Shown: positions 1 to 8,975 of the stretch, piece after piece
How the letters are laid out: each line of letters opens with the position of its first letter
How positions within the stretch are numbered: the first letter of the stretch is position 1
Assembly (NCBI GenBank): GCA_000739515.1
Contig: DF820457.1
Location: forward strand, 834,118 to 898,117
Direction: 5' to 3'
Length of the DNA: 64,000 nucleotides
From: Candidatus Moduliflexus flocculans
Lineage (GTDB): Bacteria > Moduliflexota > Moduliflexia > Moduliflexales > Moduliflexaceae
Notes under the pieces: generated by a model
Database searches by the model: none
What the model saw: the letters and a program-made list of their open reading frames with translations, nothing else
What the model was told of the DNA's origin: nothing
Position numbers and translations under genes: made by a program

Positions 1-1
1 G

Positions 2-946
2 CTGCATCTCAGCCAGAACGATGGAATTGAAGCGACTCTCCTGACAATTCATTCGATTCACGATTATGACACGCAAGATGAGACGATTGAGACATTTGCC
101 ACAAACCTCTTTAATGCCTGGGGAATCGGAGACGCAAAGAAGAATAACGGCATCTTGATTTTAGTGGCGGTGAAGGATCGCACGATGCGGATTGAAGTAG
201 GAGCGGGCTATGGCAATAGCCTGGATGCCGTGATAGAAGGCATTATTCAGGAATTTTTCCTGCCAGAATTTAAACGCGAAAAGTATAGTCGCGGCATCTA
301 TCATGGCACGCGAGAAGTGATCAGCAGGTTAACAGGTAAACGCCCTGAAGATCAACGTTCATTCTTACTGAAAATCCAAGAAACTGCGTCAATGTGGTAT
401 GGCGCTTTTCTCGATCTTCCGCCTGAAGCCAGGGTTGGCGGAGGAGTCGTCGGTGGATTGCTCTCTTTGTTTAGCATGATATTTGGCGGACGCCATTATT
501 TGCGCTATCGTAAACGCTATTGTCCTAACTGTCACGCTGAAATGAGCCGTCTCGATGAAATTGCTGATGATCGCTATTTAAATGATGGAGAGCGCAAAGA
601 GGAATCCATTAATTCCGTTGATTATGATGTCTGGCATTGCCCGGCATGTGGCACACAAACGATTGACGCCTATAACAACTGGTTCTCGTCGTACAAGAAG
701 TGCCCGCAATGTCAGCGGCGCACGATGATGGTTAACCGAACAACCATTGAGAGTCCCACATACACTTCAACCGGCACAGGCCGCGAAATCCGTAACTGTA
801 AGCACTGCGCCTATCATCATGAATCCACCTATACGATTCCTCGCCTTGAAAAATCAAACAATTCCAACAGTTCTTCTTCTAACAGTAGCGGGAGTTCTTT
901 CGGCGGAGGGCGTTCATCTGGCGGAGGCGCAAGCGGCAGTTGGTAA
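2..946 (+). CDS. TPM-domain protein with Gly/Ser-rich tail (5' end outside window)
   Basis: The reading frame is open from the first bases of the window, so the gene starts upstream. The visible part is the second half of a TPM domain (NNGILILVAV, then VGAGYGNSLDAVIEG and IIQEFFLPEFKREKYSRGI), as in YgcG/Psb32-type membrane-associated proteins. A hydrophobic segment follows (VGGGVVGGLLSLFSMIFGG), then two zinc-ribbon-like Cys pairs (CPNCHAE, CPACGTQ) and further pairs (CPQCQRR, CKHC). The tail is Ser/Asn/Gly-rich and ends GGGASGSW, a typical terminus of this family. Anchoring in the cytoplasmic membrane is inferred. The biochemical role of this family in bacteria is not settled; some TPM proteins have phosphatase activity. 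Confidence 0.8.
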   Translation: MHLSQNDGIEATLLTIHSIHDYDTQDETIETFATNLFNAWGIGDAKKNNGILILVAVKDRTMRIEVGAGYGNSLDAVIEGIIQEFFLPEFKREKYSRGIYHGTREVISRLTGKRPEDQRSFLLKIQETASMWYGAFLDLPPEARVGGGVVGGLLSLFSMIFGGRHYLRYRKRYCPNCHAEMSRLDEIADDRYLNDGERKEESINSVDYDVWHCPACGTQTIDAYNNWFSSYKKCPQCQRRTMMVNRTTIESPTYTSTGTGREIRNCKHCAYHHESTYTIPRLEKSNNSNSSSSNSSGSSFGGGRSSGGGASGSW

Positions 947-1013
947 CGCAGCACACGGCAGACATGATTACAATGTCTGCCGTATGCGGTAAATTGGCAG
1001 AGTAAATTTTGCG

Positions 1014-3527
1014 TTATGCCTGCCGATACGTATCGGTCAGGCTATATAGCCGAAGCGCTTGCTGGAACGCGGTAAGTGTCATCGGTTCGGCGGGCTGAAC
1101 GCGAATTTCTGCTGGTTTGCCGGGAACAAGATGGAAGAAGCGGTCAGAATAAGACGCCTGCACGCCGTCGAGTTCCGGCCAGACCCACAGCGCCGGGCGT
1201 TTCGCGCTAATCGTCATCCAGAAGATGCCGGGCGCTTCTTCCCGCACTTGCGCCGTCAATTCCGGATCGCGTAAGTCGAGATGTTTCGGGCGCGTGAACG
1301 TCACCAGATTTTCTGAGGCGATTTCCCCATGAACCAGCAGTTCTAACCAGACGAGCAGTTTGCGGCTGCCATATTCTTTCAAATGATCTTTGAATTGCAG
1401 CAAGCAGACTTTTGTATTCGCCTGTGGCGCAAAGCGGCTGCAATCCAGCGTATTTTGCGCCAATACGTTTCCATCGGTATCTGAGAGCGTCCAGCGCACC
1501 TGTCCTGACAGTTCTTGCAGAAAATCGCTGGTGACATGCACTTCCACCGTGCCATGCTGCCAGTCTTCAATCGCGGAAATCAGCAACGGCGCAAAGAAGT
1601 CTCGCGCCATATAATGCAATGCTTTCCAGTTCCCCAGCGAATCAATTGACGCCCAGCTTGGCGCCGGCCAGCAGTCGTTGATCTGCCAGTAGAGCGTGCC
1701 CATGCCACGCGGCATGGAACGCCGCCAGTGTTCTACCGCGTATTTCATGCCGATCCCCTGAAGCACTTGCGACAACCAGATCAGCATCTCGAATTTGGTT
1801 GGTAGTTGAAACCATGACAGCATGTATTGAATGATCGCGTCGTTGCCGATGCCGCTGCGCTGATGCCATTCCATGATGTAGCTGGTGATGTTGCGCTCTT
1901 CCGGCAGTGTATAGGAATTAATCACGCGCGGTTCGGGGAACGATTGAAAGCCGAATTCACTGTTGAAACGGTGTTCGCACGTGCGATACCATTCGAACGG
2001 CTGGCGTCCGTGCCAGACTTCCCACAGGTGCGCGTCGCCGCATGCCGGATTATTCGGGTCTTTGCGGTCGCCGACCGGCGAATGCGAGCTTGACGGCCAA
2101 TACGTCCGCTCTGGATCGTGTTTCAAAACGACCGATGGAATATCCACATCAAACATCAGCTTATATTCATCCCAGGTCATATAGCCTTCTTTCGGCTCGT
2201 CGCTTAAAAACCATTGGTGAATATGTTCAAGCTCGTTATTGCCGCACCAGAAGGCGATGCAGGGGTGATGGCGCAGGCGTTTGACGTTATCAGCCAGTTC
2301 GGCCTGCACATTCGCGATAAATTCCCTGTCTGCGCCAGGATAGGCACTGCACGCAAACATTAAGTCCTGCCAGATCGTGATGCCGTAGCGATCGCAGAGT
2401 TCGTAAAACAGGTCATCTTCGTAAATGCCGCCGCCCCAGACGCGCAGCATGTTCATGTTGGCCTGCGCTGCGCTGGAAACCAGATATTCGTAAAATTCCG
2501 GCGTGATGCGCGTGACGAATGTGTCTGCCGGAATCCAGTTCGCGCCTTTCGCAAAATACGGAACGCCGTTGACGACGAATTGAAACGATTCGCCCCATTG
2601 ATCGGGATGGCGATCCAGCACGAGCGTCCGCAAACCGATAGCCTTTTTTTGTCCGTCCACAACTGTTCCGCCGTCGAGCAGGTCGAGCGTGATGTCATAC
2701 AACGGCTGCGCGCCCAATCCATTCGGCCACCACAATTGCGGATTGGCAATCGTCAGCGCGGCTTCGGCGCTGTTATTGCGAACATCAACCGTCGTTTCAG
2801 CGACGACGTTTCCTTCGAACATCGCGGCGATTTTGGCGCGAAGCGGCTTTGAATTGGCAGTCTCGACGGCAGCGCGTACTTGAAGTTTTACCGCGCCTTT
2901 TTGCGAATGATCTTGCGTGATCTGCATCTCCGTCACGCGTCCCGCTGAGAAGGCGACAAGCTGAATCGGACGCCAGATACCGGCGGTGACGCACATCGGG
3001 CCCCAATCCCAACCATAGTTGCATTGGCTTTTGCGGATGCGATTGCTGCCGTCAACGCGATGCTGTCCGTGCAGTGGATCCGGGCCGAGGCCGGTCAAAT
3101 TCAAATACCGTTTCTGCTGCTCAGCTTGAATATACGGGATTGTTGACGCAAAAGAGACTTCGATGCTGTTTTCGCCAGCGCGAAGGGCAGATTTGACATC
3201 GAATTCCCAGACGCGAAACTGATTGTCGGTCGTACCGATCTTTACATCATTGATGGTAATCGTGCTTAAGGTATCAAGTCCGTCGCAATGCAAATAGATG
3301 CGGGCTTCGCTCAATAATTCCGCCGGCACATGGAATGTGCGGCGATAGACCCAGTCGGTTTCTCCGATCCACATCAATCGCGCTTCATTATCGCGATAGT
3401 ACGGGTCTTCAATCTTTCCGGAAGCCAGCAGATCGGTGTGAATGCAGCCAGGGACGCTTGCTGGAATCGTCGCTGTCTCTTTTGCGTTGCGAACCTCCCA
3501 GGTTCCGCATAAATCAAGATGTTTCAT
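1014..3527 (-). CDS. Beta-mannosidase, glycoside hydrolase family 2
   Basis: This 837-residue protein has the usual length and architecture of GH2 beta-mannosidases, which remove terminal beta-mannose from mannan or N-glycan-derived oligosaccharides. The N-terminal jelly-roll domain (GTWEVRNA, SVPGCIHTDLL, WVYRRTF) is followed by immunoglobulin-like domains and a TIM barrel. The acid/base is in FWCGNNELEH (Glu432) and the likely nucleophile in FNSEFGFQSF (Glu524). WGGGIYEDDLFYELCD is a conserved barrel motif. No signal peptide is visible, so it probably acts in the cytoplasm on imported oligosaccharides. It stands alone on the minus strand with no transporter beside it. A GH99-like lipoprotein is encoded about 7 kb away on the other strand. 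Confidence 0.93.
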   Translation of the reverse strand: MKHLDLCGTWEVRNAKETATIPASVPGCIHTDLLASGKIEDPYYRDNEARLMWIGETDWVYRRTFHVPAELLSEARIYLHCDGLDTLSTITINDVKIGTTDNQFRVWEFDVKSALRAGENSIEVSFASTIPYIQAEQQKRYLNLTGLGPDPLHGQHRVDGSNRIRKSQCNYGWDWGPMCVTAGIWRPIQLVAFSAGRVTEMQITQDHSQKGAVKLQVRAAVETANSKPLRAKIAAMFEGNVVAETTVDVRNNSAEAALTIANPQLWWPNGLGAQPLYDITLDLLDGGTVVDGQKKAIGLRTLVLDRHPDQWGESFQFVVNGVPYFAKGANWIPADTFVTRITPEFYEYLVSSAAQANMNMLRVWGGGIYEDDLFYELCDRYGITIWQDLMFACSAYPGADREFIANVQAELADNVKRLRHHPCIAFWCGNNELEHIHQWFLSDEPKEGYMTWDEYKLMFDVDIPSVVLKHDPERTYWPSSSHSPVGDRKDPNNPACGDAHLWEVWHGRQPFEWYRTCEHRFNSEFGFQSFPEPRVINSYTLPEERNITSYIMEWHQRSGIGNDAIIQYMLSWFQLPTKFEMLIWLSQVLQGIGMKYAVEHWRRSMPRGMGTLYWQINDCWPAPSWASIDSLGNWKALHYMARDFFAPLLISAIEDWQHGTVEVHVTSDFLQELSGQVRWTLSDTDGNVLAQNTLDCSRFAPQANTKVCLLQFKDHLKEYGSRKLLVWLELLVHGEIASENLVTFTRPKHLDLRDPELTAQVREEAPGIFWMTISAKRPALWVWPELDGVQASYSDRFFHLVPGKPAEIRVQPAEPMTLTAFQQALRLYSLTDTYRQA

Positions 3528-3858
3528 ATATTTCCTTCACGAGATAATGCGATGATGCTGAGAACCTAAATTCCTTACAACATCAGGGCACTATGCGGTT
3601 ATGATGAATGATCGGGATGATGAGAAGATGCTTGTCAGAATTAAGCGCTGAATTTATATGCTCCTGATGTCAAGAAAATAGTGTTTTTAAATTAATTATT
3701 TTAATTAAATAGAGAGCGTGTTTAATGACCTCGTAAAAAACTGTTTCGTACATAAAATTTCTTGTTCATTTTTTATCCTTGTGTAAAGAGCGCTGTCTAT
3801 AAGCGAATGAAGCCTCATGTAATGATAACGATAACTTTCATGGCCGAAGGAGCGACTG
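3528..3858. other. Intergenic gap between divergent genes
   Basis: This AT-rich gap of about 330 bases separates the divergently transcribed beta-mannosidase and the binding-domain/receiver gene and should hold both promoters. A Shine-Dalgarno-like GAAGGAG lies just before the ATG at 3859. I see no clear -35/-10 pair, RNA gene or repeat. Confidence 0.4.
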
Positions 3859-5238
3859 ATGGCACAATCACTTGAACTCTGGGGGGTTTTAGACCCGAAT
3901 ATCTCGGCGCAACTTGCGCTTGCCGTTCAACTTGATCTGTTTAAGAAAGAGGCTGATCTTGATGTCACGTGCCGATTTATCGAATCTGGTACAATGATGG
4001 CCGAAGAGGTTCTGACGGCGCAGCACAAACCGTTTGCCATTATGCAAACGCCGATTACGGCATTGTTGTTGCATGAAAAAGGATTTCAGAACAAAATCCT
4101 TGCGCCGCTCGCGAACATCGCCGGAACGCAGCAGGTGGTTATCCAGAATGCCAGCGGCATCATCCATCCCCGCGACCTTGAGCGCAAGCGGCTTGGCATG
4201 CCGAAAGGCGCTGCGGTTTATTTGGCAATTGATAAGATGGCACGTGATTATGGCGTGGAGTTGTCAAAAATAGAGTTTGTTGATTTACTGCCGAACGAGT
4301 TGCTCCTCGCATTTTTTAATCGTCAGATTGATGCAATGGCCTGCTGGGAACCCTGGACATCGAAAGCGCAAAAAGAGGGCGGCCGATTCTATTTTTCCGG
4401 CGTTCGTTCCGCCATTCCTGGAATGGAAGGGAACGTCAATTGGTTAGTTAATCAAAGCTGTCTGATTGCGCCTGATTCTCAGATTCAAGAGCATTCCGAC
4501 ACTATCGTCGCCATCTTGCGCGTGTTGAGAACGGCGACAGATTTGCTGAATCATCATTGTAAAGACGTGAGCAAGCACCTGTCCGAATTTTTTGGCGGAG
4601 AGCGGGTTGAGGTGATGATGGCGATGAGCGAAAACGACTATGCGATGACGATGGATAACCTGTTTCGCATCGGCGTATTAGGATTCCGCGATTTTCTCTA
4701 TGAGACCGGGCGCATTTCCACCAAAATCAGCGAATCATCGCTCTATGACGCCTCGCTGCTGCGTCAGGTTGATGCCAGTCTGGTAAAACTGGAAGAAATC
4801 GGCGGCCAGCGCCTTGCCATTGTTGAAAAATCTGGGATTTATTATCAGCACGGGGTGGCGTTAAGCGGAGACGGCGGGCCGCTGCGCTTTCTATTAGCGG
4901 ATGATTCGAAATACGTGCGGCGGCTGTTGGCGCAAACCGTCAAAATTATCGGCGGCGATATTGTCGGAGAAGCCACGACTGGCAGCGATGCGATTGAAGC
5001 ATTTACCCGTCTGCGCCCGAATGTCGTGACAATGGATATTTCCATGCCCGGCGTCAGCGGCGTGGACGCGATTAAGCATATTCTCCAGCTTGATCCGGAG
5101 GTGAATATTGTCGTAATCAGCGGCGCGGATGTCGCGGAAGTGCGGAAAGAAGTCTTTGAATTAGGCGCGAAAATCTTTATCACCAAGCCGTTCGATCCGG
5201 TGCTTGTCGCCGAAATCATCGGCCTGCTGCTATTTTAA
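3859..5238 (+). CDS. NMT1/SsuA-like solute-binding domain fused to a CheY-type receiver
   Basis: This is a 459-residue protein with two modules. Residues about 5-335 look like an NMT1/SsuA/TauA-type solute-binding domain: an opening strand plus helix, a PKGAAVYLAID segment, and the ACWEPW motif at 161-166, which matches the xDAxxxWEP signature of sulfonate/nitrate-type binding proteins. Residues about 342-459 are a receiver domain with acidic Asp348/Asp349, phosphoacceptor Asp393 (VVTMDISMPG), Ser421 and Lys443 (ITKPF). There is no signal peptide or membrane segment, so the binding fold would sit in the cytoplasm. I infer a ligand-responsive, phosphorylatable regulator. No kinase is adjacent. 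The start ATG has a nearby GAAGGAG. Confidence 0.78.
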   Translation: MAQSLELWGVLDPNISAQLALAVQLDLFKKEADLDVTCRFIESGTMMAEEVLTAQHKPFAIMQTPITALLLHEKGFQNKILAPLANIAGTQQVVIQNASGIIHPRDLERKRLGMPKGAAVYLAIDKMARDYGVELSKIEFVDLLPNELLLAFFNRQIDAMACWEPWTSKAQKEGGRFYFSGVRSAIPGMEGNVNWLVNQSCLIAPDSQIQEHSDTIVAILRVLRTATDLLNHHCKDVSKHLSEFFGGERVEVMMAMSENDYAMTMDNLFRIGVLGFRDFLYETGRISTKISESSLYDASLLRQVDASLVKLEEIGGQRLAIVEKSGIYYQHGVALSGDGGPLRFLLADDSKYVRRLLAQTVKIIGGDIVGEATTGSDAIEAFTRLRPNVVTMDISMPGVSGVDAIKHILQLDPEVNIVVISGADVAEVRKEVFELGAKIFITKPFDPVLVAEIIGLLLF

Positions 5239-5256
5239 AGCCAACACCTTGAAATC

Positions 5257-5556
5257 TTAGACGCCTTCTGTTGGTTCTGTAGGCTGAACAACGACTGTAT
5301 CGCGCTGCTTTTTTTGGTAGATCAACATCAGATTTCGAGCATAAATGACCAGTCCGCCGGCCTGCCCTAAAATGAAGACAATATCCCGCTGATGAATCGC
5401 ATAAAGCAGCAGCAATCCCCCGCCTAACACACTGAAAAACCAGAACGCCACCGGTACAGTGCTTTCCCCTTTTCGTTCAGAGGCGATCCATTGAATAAAA
5501 AATCGGCCAAAAAACAGCCCTTGCGCAAGTAAACCAAGTATCATCCAATAATTCAT
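5257..5556 (-). CDS. LAB_N-domain small membrane protein (lipid-A-disaccharide synthase N-terminal-like)
   Basis: This 99-residue protein has about three hydrophobic helices and the LAB_N signature GRFFIQWIASERKGESTVP followed by WFFSVLGGGLLLLYAI. In other bacteria this domain occurs alone or at the N-terminus of lipid A disaccharide synthase and is often found beside membrane glycosyltransferases. It lies 82 bases downstream of the GT39-type gene on the same strand, so co-transcription is likely. I infer a role in envelope glycolipid assembly; no catalytic residues can be assigned. Confidence 0.85.
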   Translation of the reverse strand: MNYWMILGLLAQGLFFGRFFIQWIASERKGESTVPVAFWFFSVLGGGLLLLYAIHQRDIVFILGQAGGLVIYARNLMLIYQKKQRDTVVVQPTEPTEGV

Positions 5557-5638
5557 TTTACACGATCCTCATGCGCATGAACCGAGATCGTCGCAACGAT
5601 TTCGCTCATAGGCATAACGTTCTCGTTATTTTCCCTGA

Positions 5639-7894
5639 TCATGAACGGCGCTCTTCAAGAGGAAATTCATGATCAGGGGGATGGTTATACGGAAAAACAA
5701 CTTTATGCGTTCCCTGTCCCTGCGCGGGCAGCGGATAACGAATGGCGCTGTGTTGGAACAACGGATGCGTCAACGCGATCTGTTCGACAGTAATCACGAA
5801 TGTCCGCCGCGCATCGTTTTTGATGCGTTGTTCAAGCGCTTGCAGTGTTTCGATGGTGACGATTTGCGAGCGGATTCGATTCAGGTAATAATGTTCCTGA
5901 TCTGTGATGTCATCATTCTCATTCAAGGCAAACAACACCACCTGATACGACTCCTGCGGCAATTGCTCCAAATAGGTCACAAATTCTTGAATCGGGTATC
6001 GTTCTCGCGGGCGAGATGATTCCTGGTATATCGGAAAAAATGCTGCGATAAACACCACGCCAATCCCACCGATGGCGGCAAGAAACAACGCTGGAAATTC
6101 CTGCCGCCAACCGGCGCGAAGCCAGCGGCAGGTTTCATGCAGCCAATAGCCAAGCAGCAGCGCAAGAGGCGGATACACGGGATTAATATACCAGTTAAGC
6201 TTCAGGCTTGCCGCCGAAAATCCGCCGAATATCACGATAATCCAGATCATCAGAAACAGAAGAAAGCGTCGCCGGAATGCGTGAACCGCTCCCCAGATTA
6301 TCGCTGCCGGGGTGAACCAGACCCAGGGCGAATAATACGCAGATAACACAGAAAAATAATAGTACCAGGGTTTTCCGGCGAAATCAGAATGACGCGATCC
6401 GGTAATTCTGCCGATGATATTTGCGGTCAACGCTTGTTCTGTATAACCGCGAATCAGCAGCATGTTCGGAAGAAACCAGCAGGCCGGGATGACAAGAGAA
6501 ATCGCCGCCATGATATACCATTCTTTGCGTCGAAATTCGTGAAATTGCCTCGATAACAGCAGAAACGCGGAGAGAATCATCAGCGCCGCAATTCCCATGC
6601 CTCCTTTGGTCAACGAACAGCAGCCCATCGCCAGCCCCGCGAAATAGTAATGAATAGGAGAGCGTTCCCGCGTCCAAAATAACGCCAGCGCAGAGGTCAG
6701 GAAAAAGATCATCGCGCTGTCCTGAACGCCTGTGCGGGCGCAATGGATATATAAATAGTTCTCGCACAGCAGCAAAATCAGTGCGCCCATCAACCCGGCA
6801 GCGGCATGCGCAGCAGTTCGCCCTAAAAAATAGATGATGAACGCCGTCGCCAACGCAAATGTTGCATCCCAGAAACGCACCCAGAATTCAGAGTTTCCGA
6901 TGAAGCGAAACGTCAGGGCGCTGAGCCAGATTTTTAGCGGCGGTTTTTGCGCATACGGCTTACCGCGATATTCTAATTGATACCAGTTACCAGTATTCGC
7001 AATCGTGTTCGCCACGCGGGTATGAATCGCCTCGTCAGCGCCGATGACGCTCCGTTCCCCTAAATGGTTATAGACGACCAGCAGACTGACGGTAAATATC
7101 ATAGCAAGATGCGCAGCAGATACGAACAGGCGCTTATACAGCCAGGGGCAGCGCTGCCGGCTGAAACGCCAGTCGATAAGAAAAATGAGATGAGCGAGCC
7201 GACGATTGAGATCGCTCCAGATGCGCCAAGCATGTCCGCCGAGCCAGGAACGTTTAACGGCCATAGACACAGCATGGCGATGAAACGCTCCCCAGCCCAA
7301 CGTAAACGCAAGGAATGCCCCCCACATGCCAAGTAAGAGGTGCCAGAGGGGCACGAGAACACGATCTCGCTGTAATGCCTGCGGAGTTGGAATCTCCGCA
7401 AAAAGATAGGTTGATGGAAGCGGCGAAAACTTCGCTTTTCCTGGCATTTTCCAGGAGACCGAGAGATTCGCCGCTCCGCTGTTTTGCATGAAATCAACTC
7501 TGAACGGCACCACGCCTTTTTGAAGCAGGATCACGCCGTTTTGCCGCGTAAATGTCTGGATTCTCCAATTATAAATGACGGTCTGCTCGCCAATATATAA
7601 AATCGAACCATCGTCCGAGCCGAGGGAAAATTCATAGGAACCGCTTTGGGGAATGTATAACGCCCCTTCCCAGCGAGCGCTATATGATGTTTTTAAATGG
7701 GTTTTGGCATAATCAAGCGCAAACGATGCATCGCGTTGTTCAAAAACAGGCGTTCCATCAGGCACCAGACTGTTATAATAGCCGTTGCGCAATCCGTGCG
7801 GAAGCCCCGTCAGTAATTTGGCGGTTCCGATTCCCAGCGAAACGACGCCTAACATCAAAAAGCCAATTGCCCAGAGATAACGCAGATGTTTCAT
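5639..7894 (-). CDS. GT39/ArnT-like membrane glycosyltransferase with a PA14 domain
   Basis: This protein of about 751 residues opens with one transmembrane helix (YLWAIGFLMLGVVSLGIGTA). A PA14-type domain follows at roughly residues 35-165 (GLRNGYYNS, ARWEGALYIPQSGSYEF, SDDGSILYIG, RVDFMQNSGAANLSVSW). The rest is a polytopic GT-C glycosyltransferase of the PMT/ArnT type: GADEAIHTRVANTIA holds the acidic residue after the first catalytic-loop helix, KPPLKIWL matches the conserved KPPL motif, and about ten helices follow. Such enzymes transfer sugars from polyprenyl-phosphate donors on the outer face of the membrane. I chose the ATG at 7894, which has GAGG about 7 bases upstream, over a TTG seven codons earlier. 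Confidence 0.86.
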   Translation of the reverse strand: MKHLRYLWAIGFLMLGVVSLGIGTAKLLTGLPHGLRNGYYNSLVPDGTPVFEQRDASFALDYAKTHLKTSYSARWEGALYIPQSGSYEFSLGSDDGSILYIGEQTVIYNWRIQTFTRQNGVILLQKGVVPFRVDFMQNSGAANLSVSWKMPGKAKFSPLPSTYLFAEIPTPQALQRDRVLVPLWHLLLGMWGAFLAFTLGWGAFHRHAVSMAVKRSWLGGHAWRIWSDLNRRLAHLIFLIDWRFSRQRCPWLYKRLFVSAAHLAMIFTVSLLVVYNHLGERSVIGADEAIHTRVANTIANTGNWYQLEYRGKPYAQKPPLKIWLSALTFRFIGNSEFWVRFWDATFALATAFIIYFLGRTAAHAAAGLMGALILLLCENYLYIHCARTGVQDSAMIFFLTSALALFWTRERSPIHYYFAGLAMGCCSLTKGGMGIAALMILSAFLLLSRQFHEFRRKEWYIMAAISLVIPACWFLPNMLLIRGYTEQALTANIIGRITGSRHSDFAGKPWYYYFSVLSAYYSPWVWFTPAAIIWGAVHAFRRRFLLFLMIWIIVIFGGFSAASLKLNWYINPVYPPLALLLGYWLHETCRWLRAGWRQEFPALFLAAIGGIGVVFIAAFFPIYQESSRPRERYPIQEFVTYLEQLPQESYQVVLFALNENDDITDQEHYYLNRIRSQIVTIETLQALEQRIKNDARRTFVITVEQIALTHPLFQHSAIRYPLPAQGQGTHKVVFPYNHPPDHEFPLEERRS

Positions 7895-8050
7895 GCGGCC
7901 TCGAGAACTCTTCAAATGGTATTTCCCATTTTCCTAATGGGGTCAGAAAATATCAGGAAAATGACATTCCACCTATTATTTAGGATTTCCATTGTGCTGG
8001 GGAGAGGTTGATATCGCGTTGCATTTCGTGATATTGAAGAGGGGGAAACT

Positions 8051-8077
8051 CCTCACAGGTTTCGGAAACCTGTGAGG
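8051..8077. repeat. Palindromic repeat, CCTCACAGG family
   Basis: A short hairpin reads CCTCACAGGTTTC, GG, then AAACCTGTGAGG, followed by TTTCT. Related copies occur at 24322, 39680 and 48382. It lies between the two minus-strand genes ending at 8190 and starting at 7894, so it may terminate the flavin reductase-like transcript. Confidence 0.7.
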
Positions 8078-8189
8078 TTTCTGATTAATCAAGCCTCATC
8101 CTGTCGATTTTTGAATTCAGGGGTCACGTATGAATTCCGCCTGTCTTTGTCAATAACAAAACAAGAAAAACGAAGCGGGCAAATGCCAA

Positions 8190-8747
8190 TTATTGTGTTG
8201 GCGTGAGGGTTTCGCCGTTCCACGCTCTAGCAAACTGTTCCCCTAATGTCCAATAGCCTGTGTTATCCATGACAAACAAGATTGGGTTCACTTTGGTAAA
8301 ATCGAGGCGGCCATTTATGAGTATCTGCTCATTACAATAAGTTTCAACCACTTCGCCAATAAACACATGATGTCTCGGAAAATCCAACGTCTGCGTCAAC
8401 TTGCATTCCATGTTGATTGGACATTCTTGAATCATCGGCGCATGCGCCAATTTTCCGTAAAAGTTTTCGAATAATTCGCTTTTATTAGCCTTTTTCCCGG
8501 AAACCAGCCCACAATATTCCGTTTCTTTCACCTGATCTGTTGACGGAATATTGATGCTGAAACAGCCGTGCTGCTTAATGCCGGATGACGTGTAATAATG
8601 TTTGCTGACACTAATTGAGATGGTATTCAAATCCATCACGCCCACATGGGCAATCGTGCTGTAATTTGCTTCTCCGTTCACCATCGAACCGACTAATGTA
8701 ATCGGCAGAGGATATAAGCAATTTTTCGCGCCTAATTCAACTTTCAT
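8190..8747 (-). CDS. Flavin reductase-like (FMN-binding split barrel) protein
   Basis: A 185-residue protein of the flavin reductase-like domain family. Recognisable features are the opening strand MKVELGAKNCLYPLPITLVG, the loop ANYSTIAHVGVM, the segment VSKHYYTSSGIKQHGCFSINIP and FIGEVVETYC near the centre. In anaerobes such proteins bind FMN and often act as flavoredoxin-type electron carriers or NAD(P)H:flavin oxidoreductases. The substrate here is unknown. It is a single gene flanked by palindromic repeats. An AG-rich run with AGGAG lies just upstream of the ATG. Confidence 0.87.
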   Translation of the reverse strand: MKVELGAKNCLYPLPITLVGSMVNGEANYSTIAHVGVMDLNTISISVSKHYYTSSGIKQHGCFSINIPSTDQVKETEYCGLVSGKKANKSELFENFYGKLAHAPMIQECPINMECKLTQTLDFPRHHVFIGEVVETYCNEQILINGRLDFTKVNPILFVMDNTGYWTLGEQFARAWNGETLTPTQ

Positions 8748-8975
8748 ATTTTCTAACTCCTCCCAGAATAAGGAAATAGCGGTTTTCTTGAAAGAGTATG
8801 CTTTTTTTATGCAAAGTCAACTCTCTGGGCAACAAAAACTTCTGCTCAAAGTGATATTTTCCTTTGACAGGAGAGGAGCGCGTATGATATGGGGAATATC
8901 GTCATCGTTGAAAAATTGCCAGGCATTGTTCACATCGTTCATTGTCCCATCTCGTTCTATTTTCAGAGGCGTACT

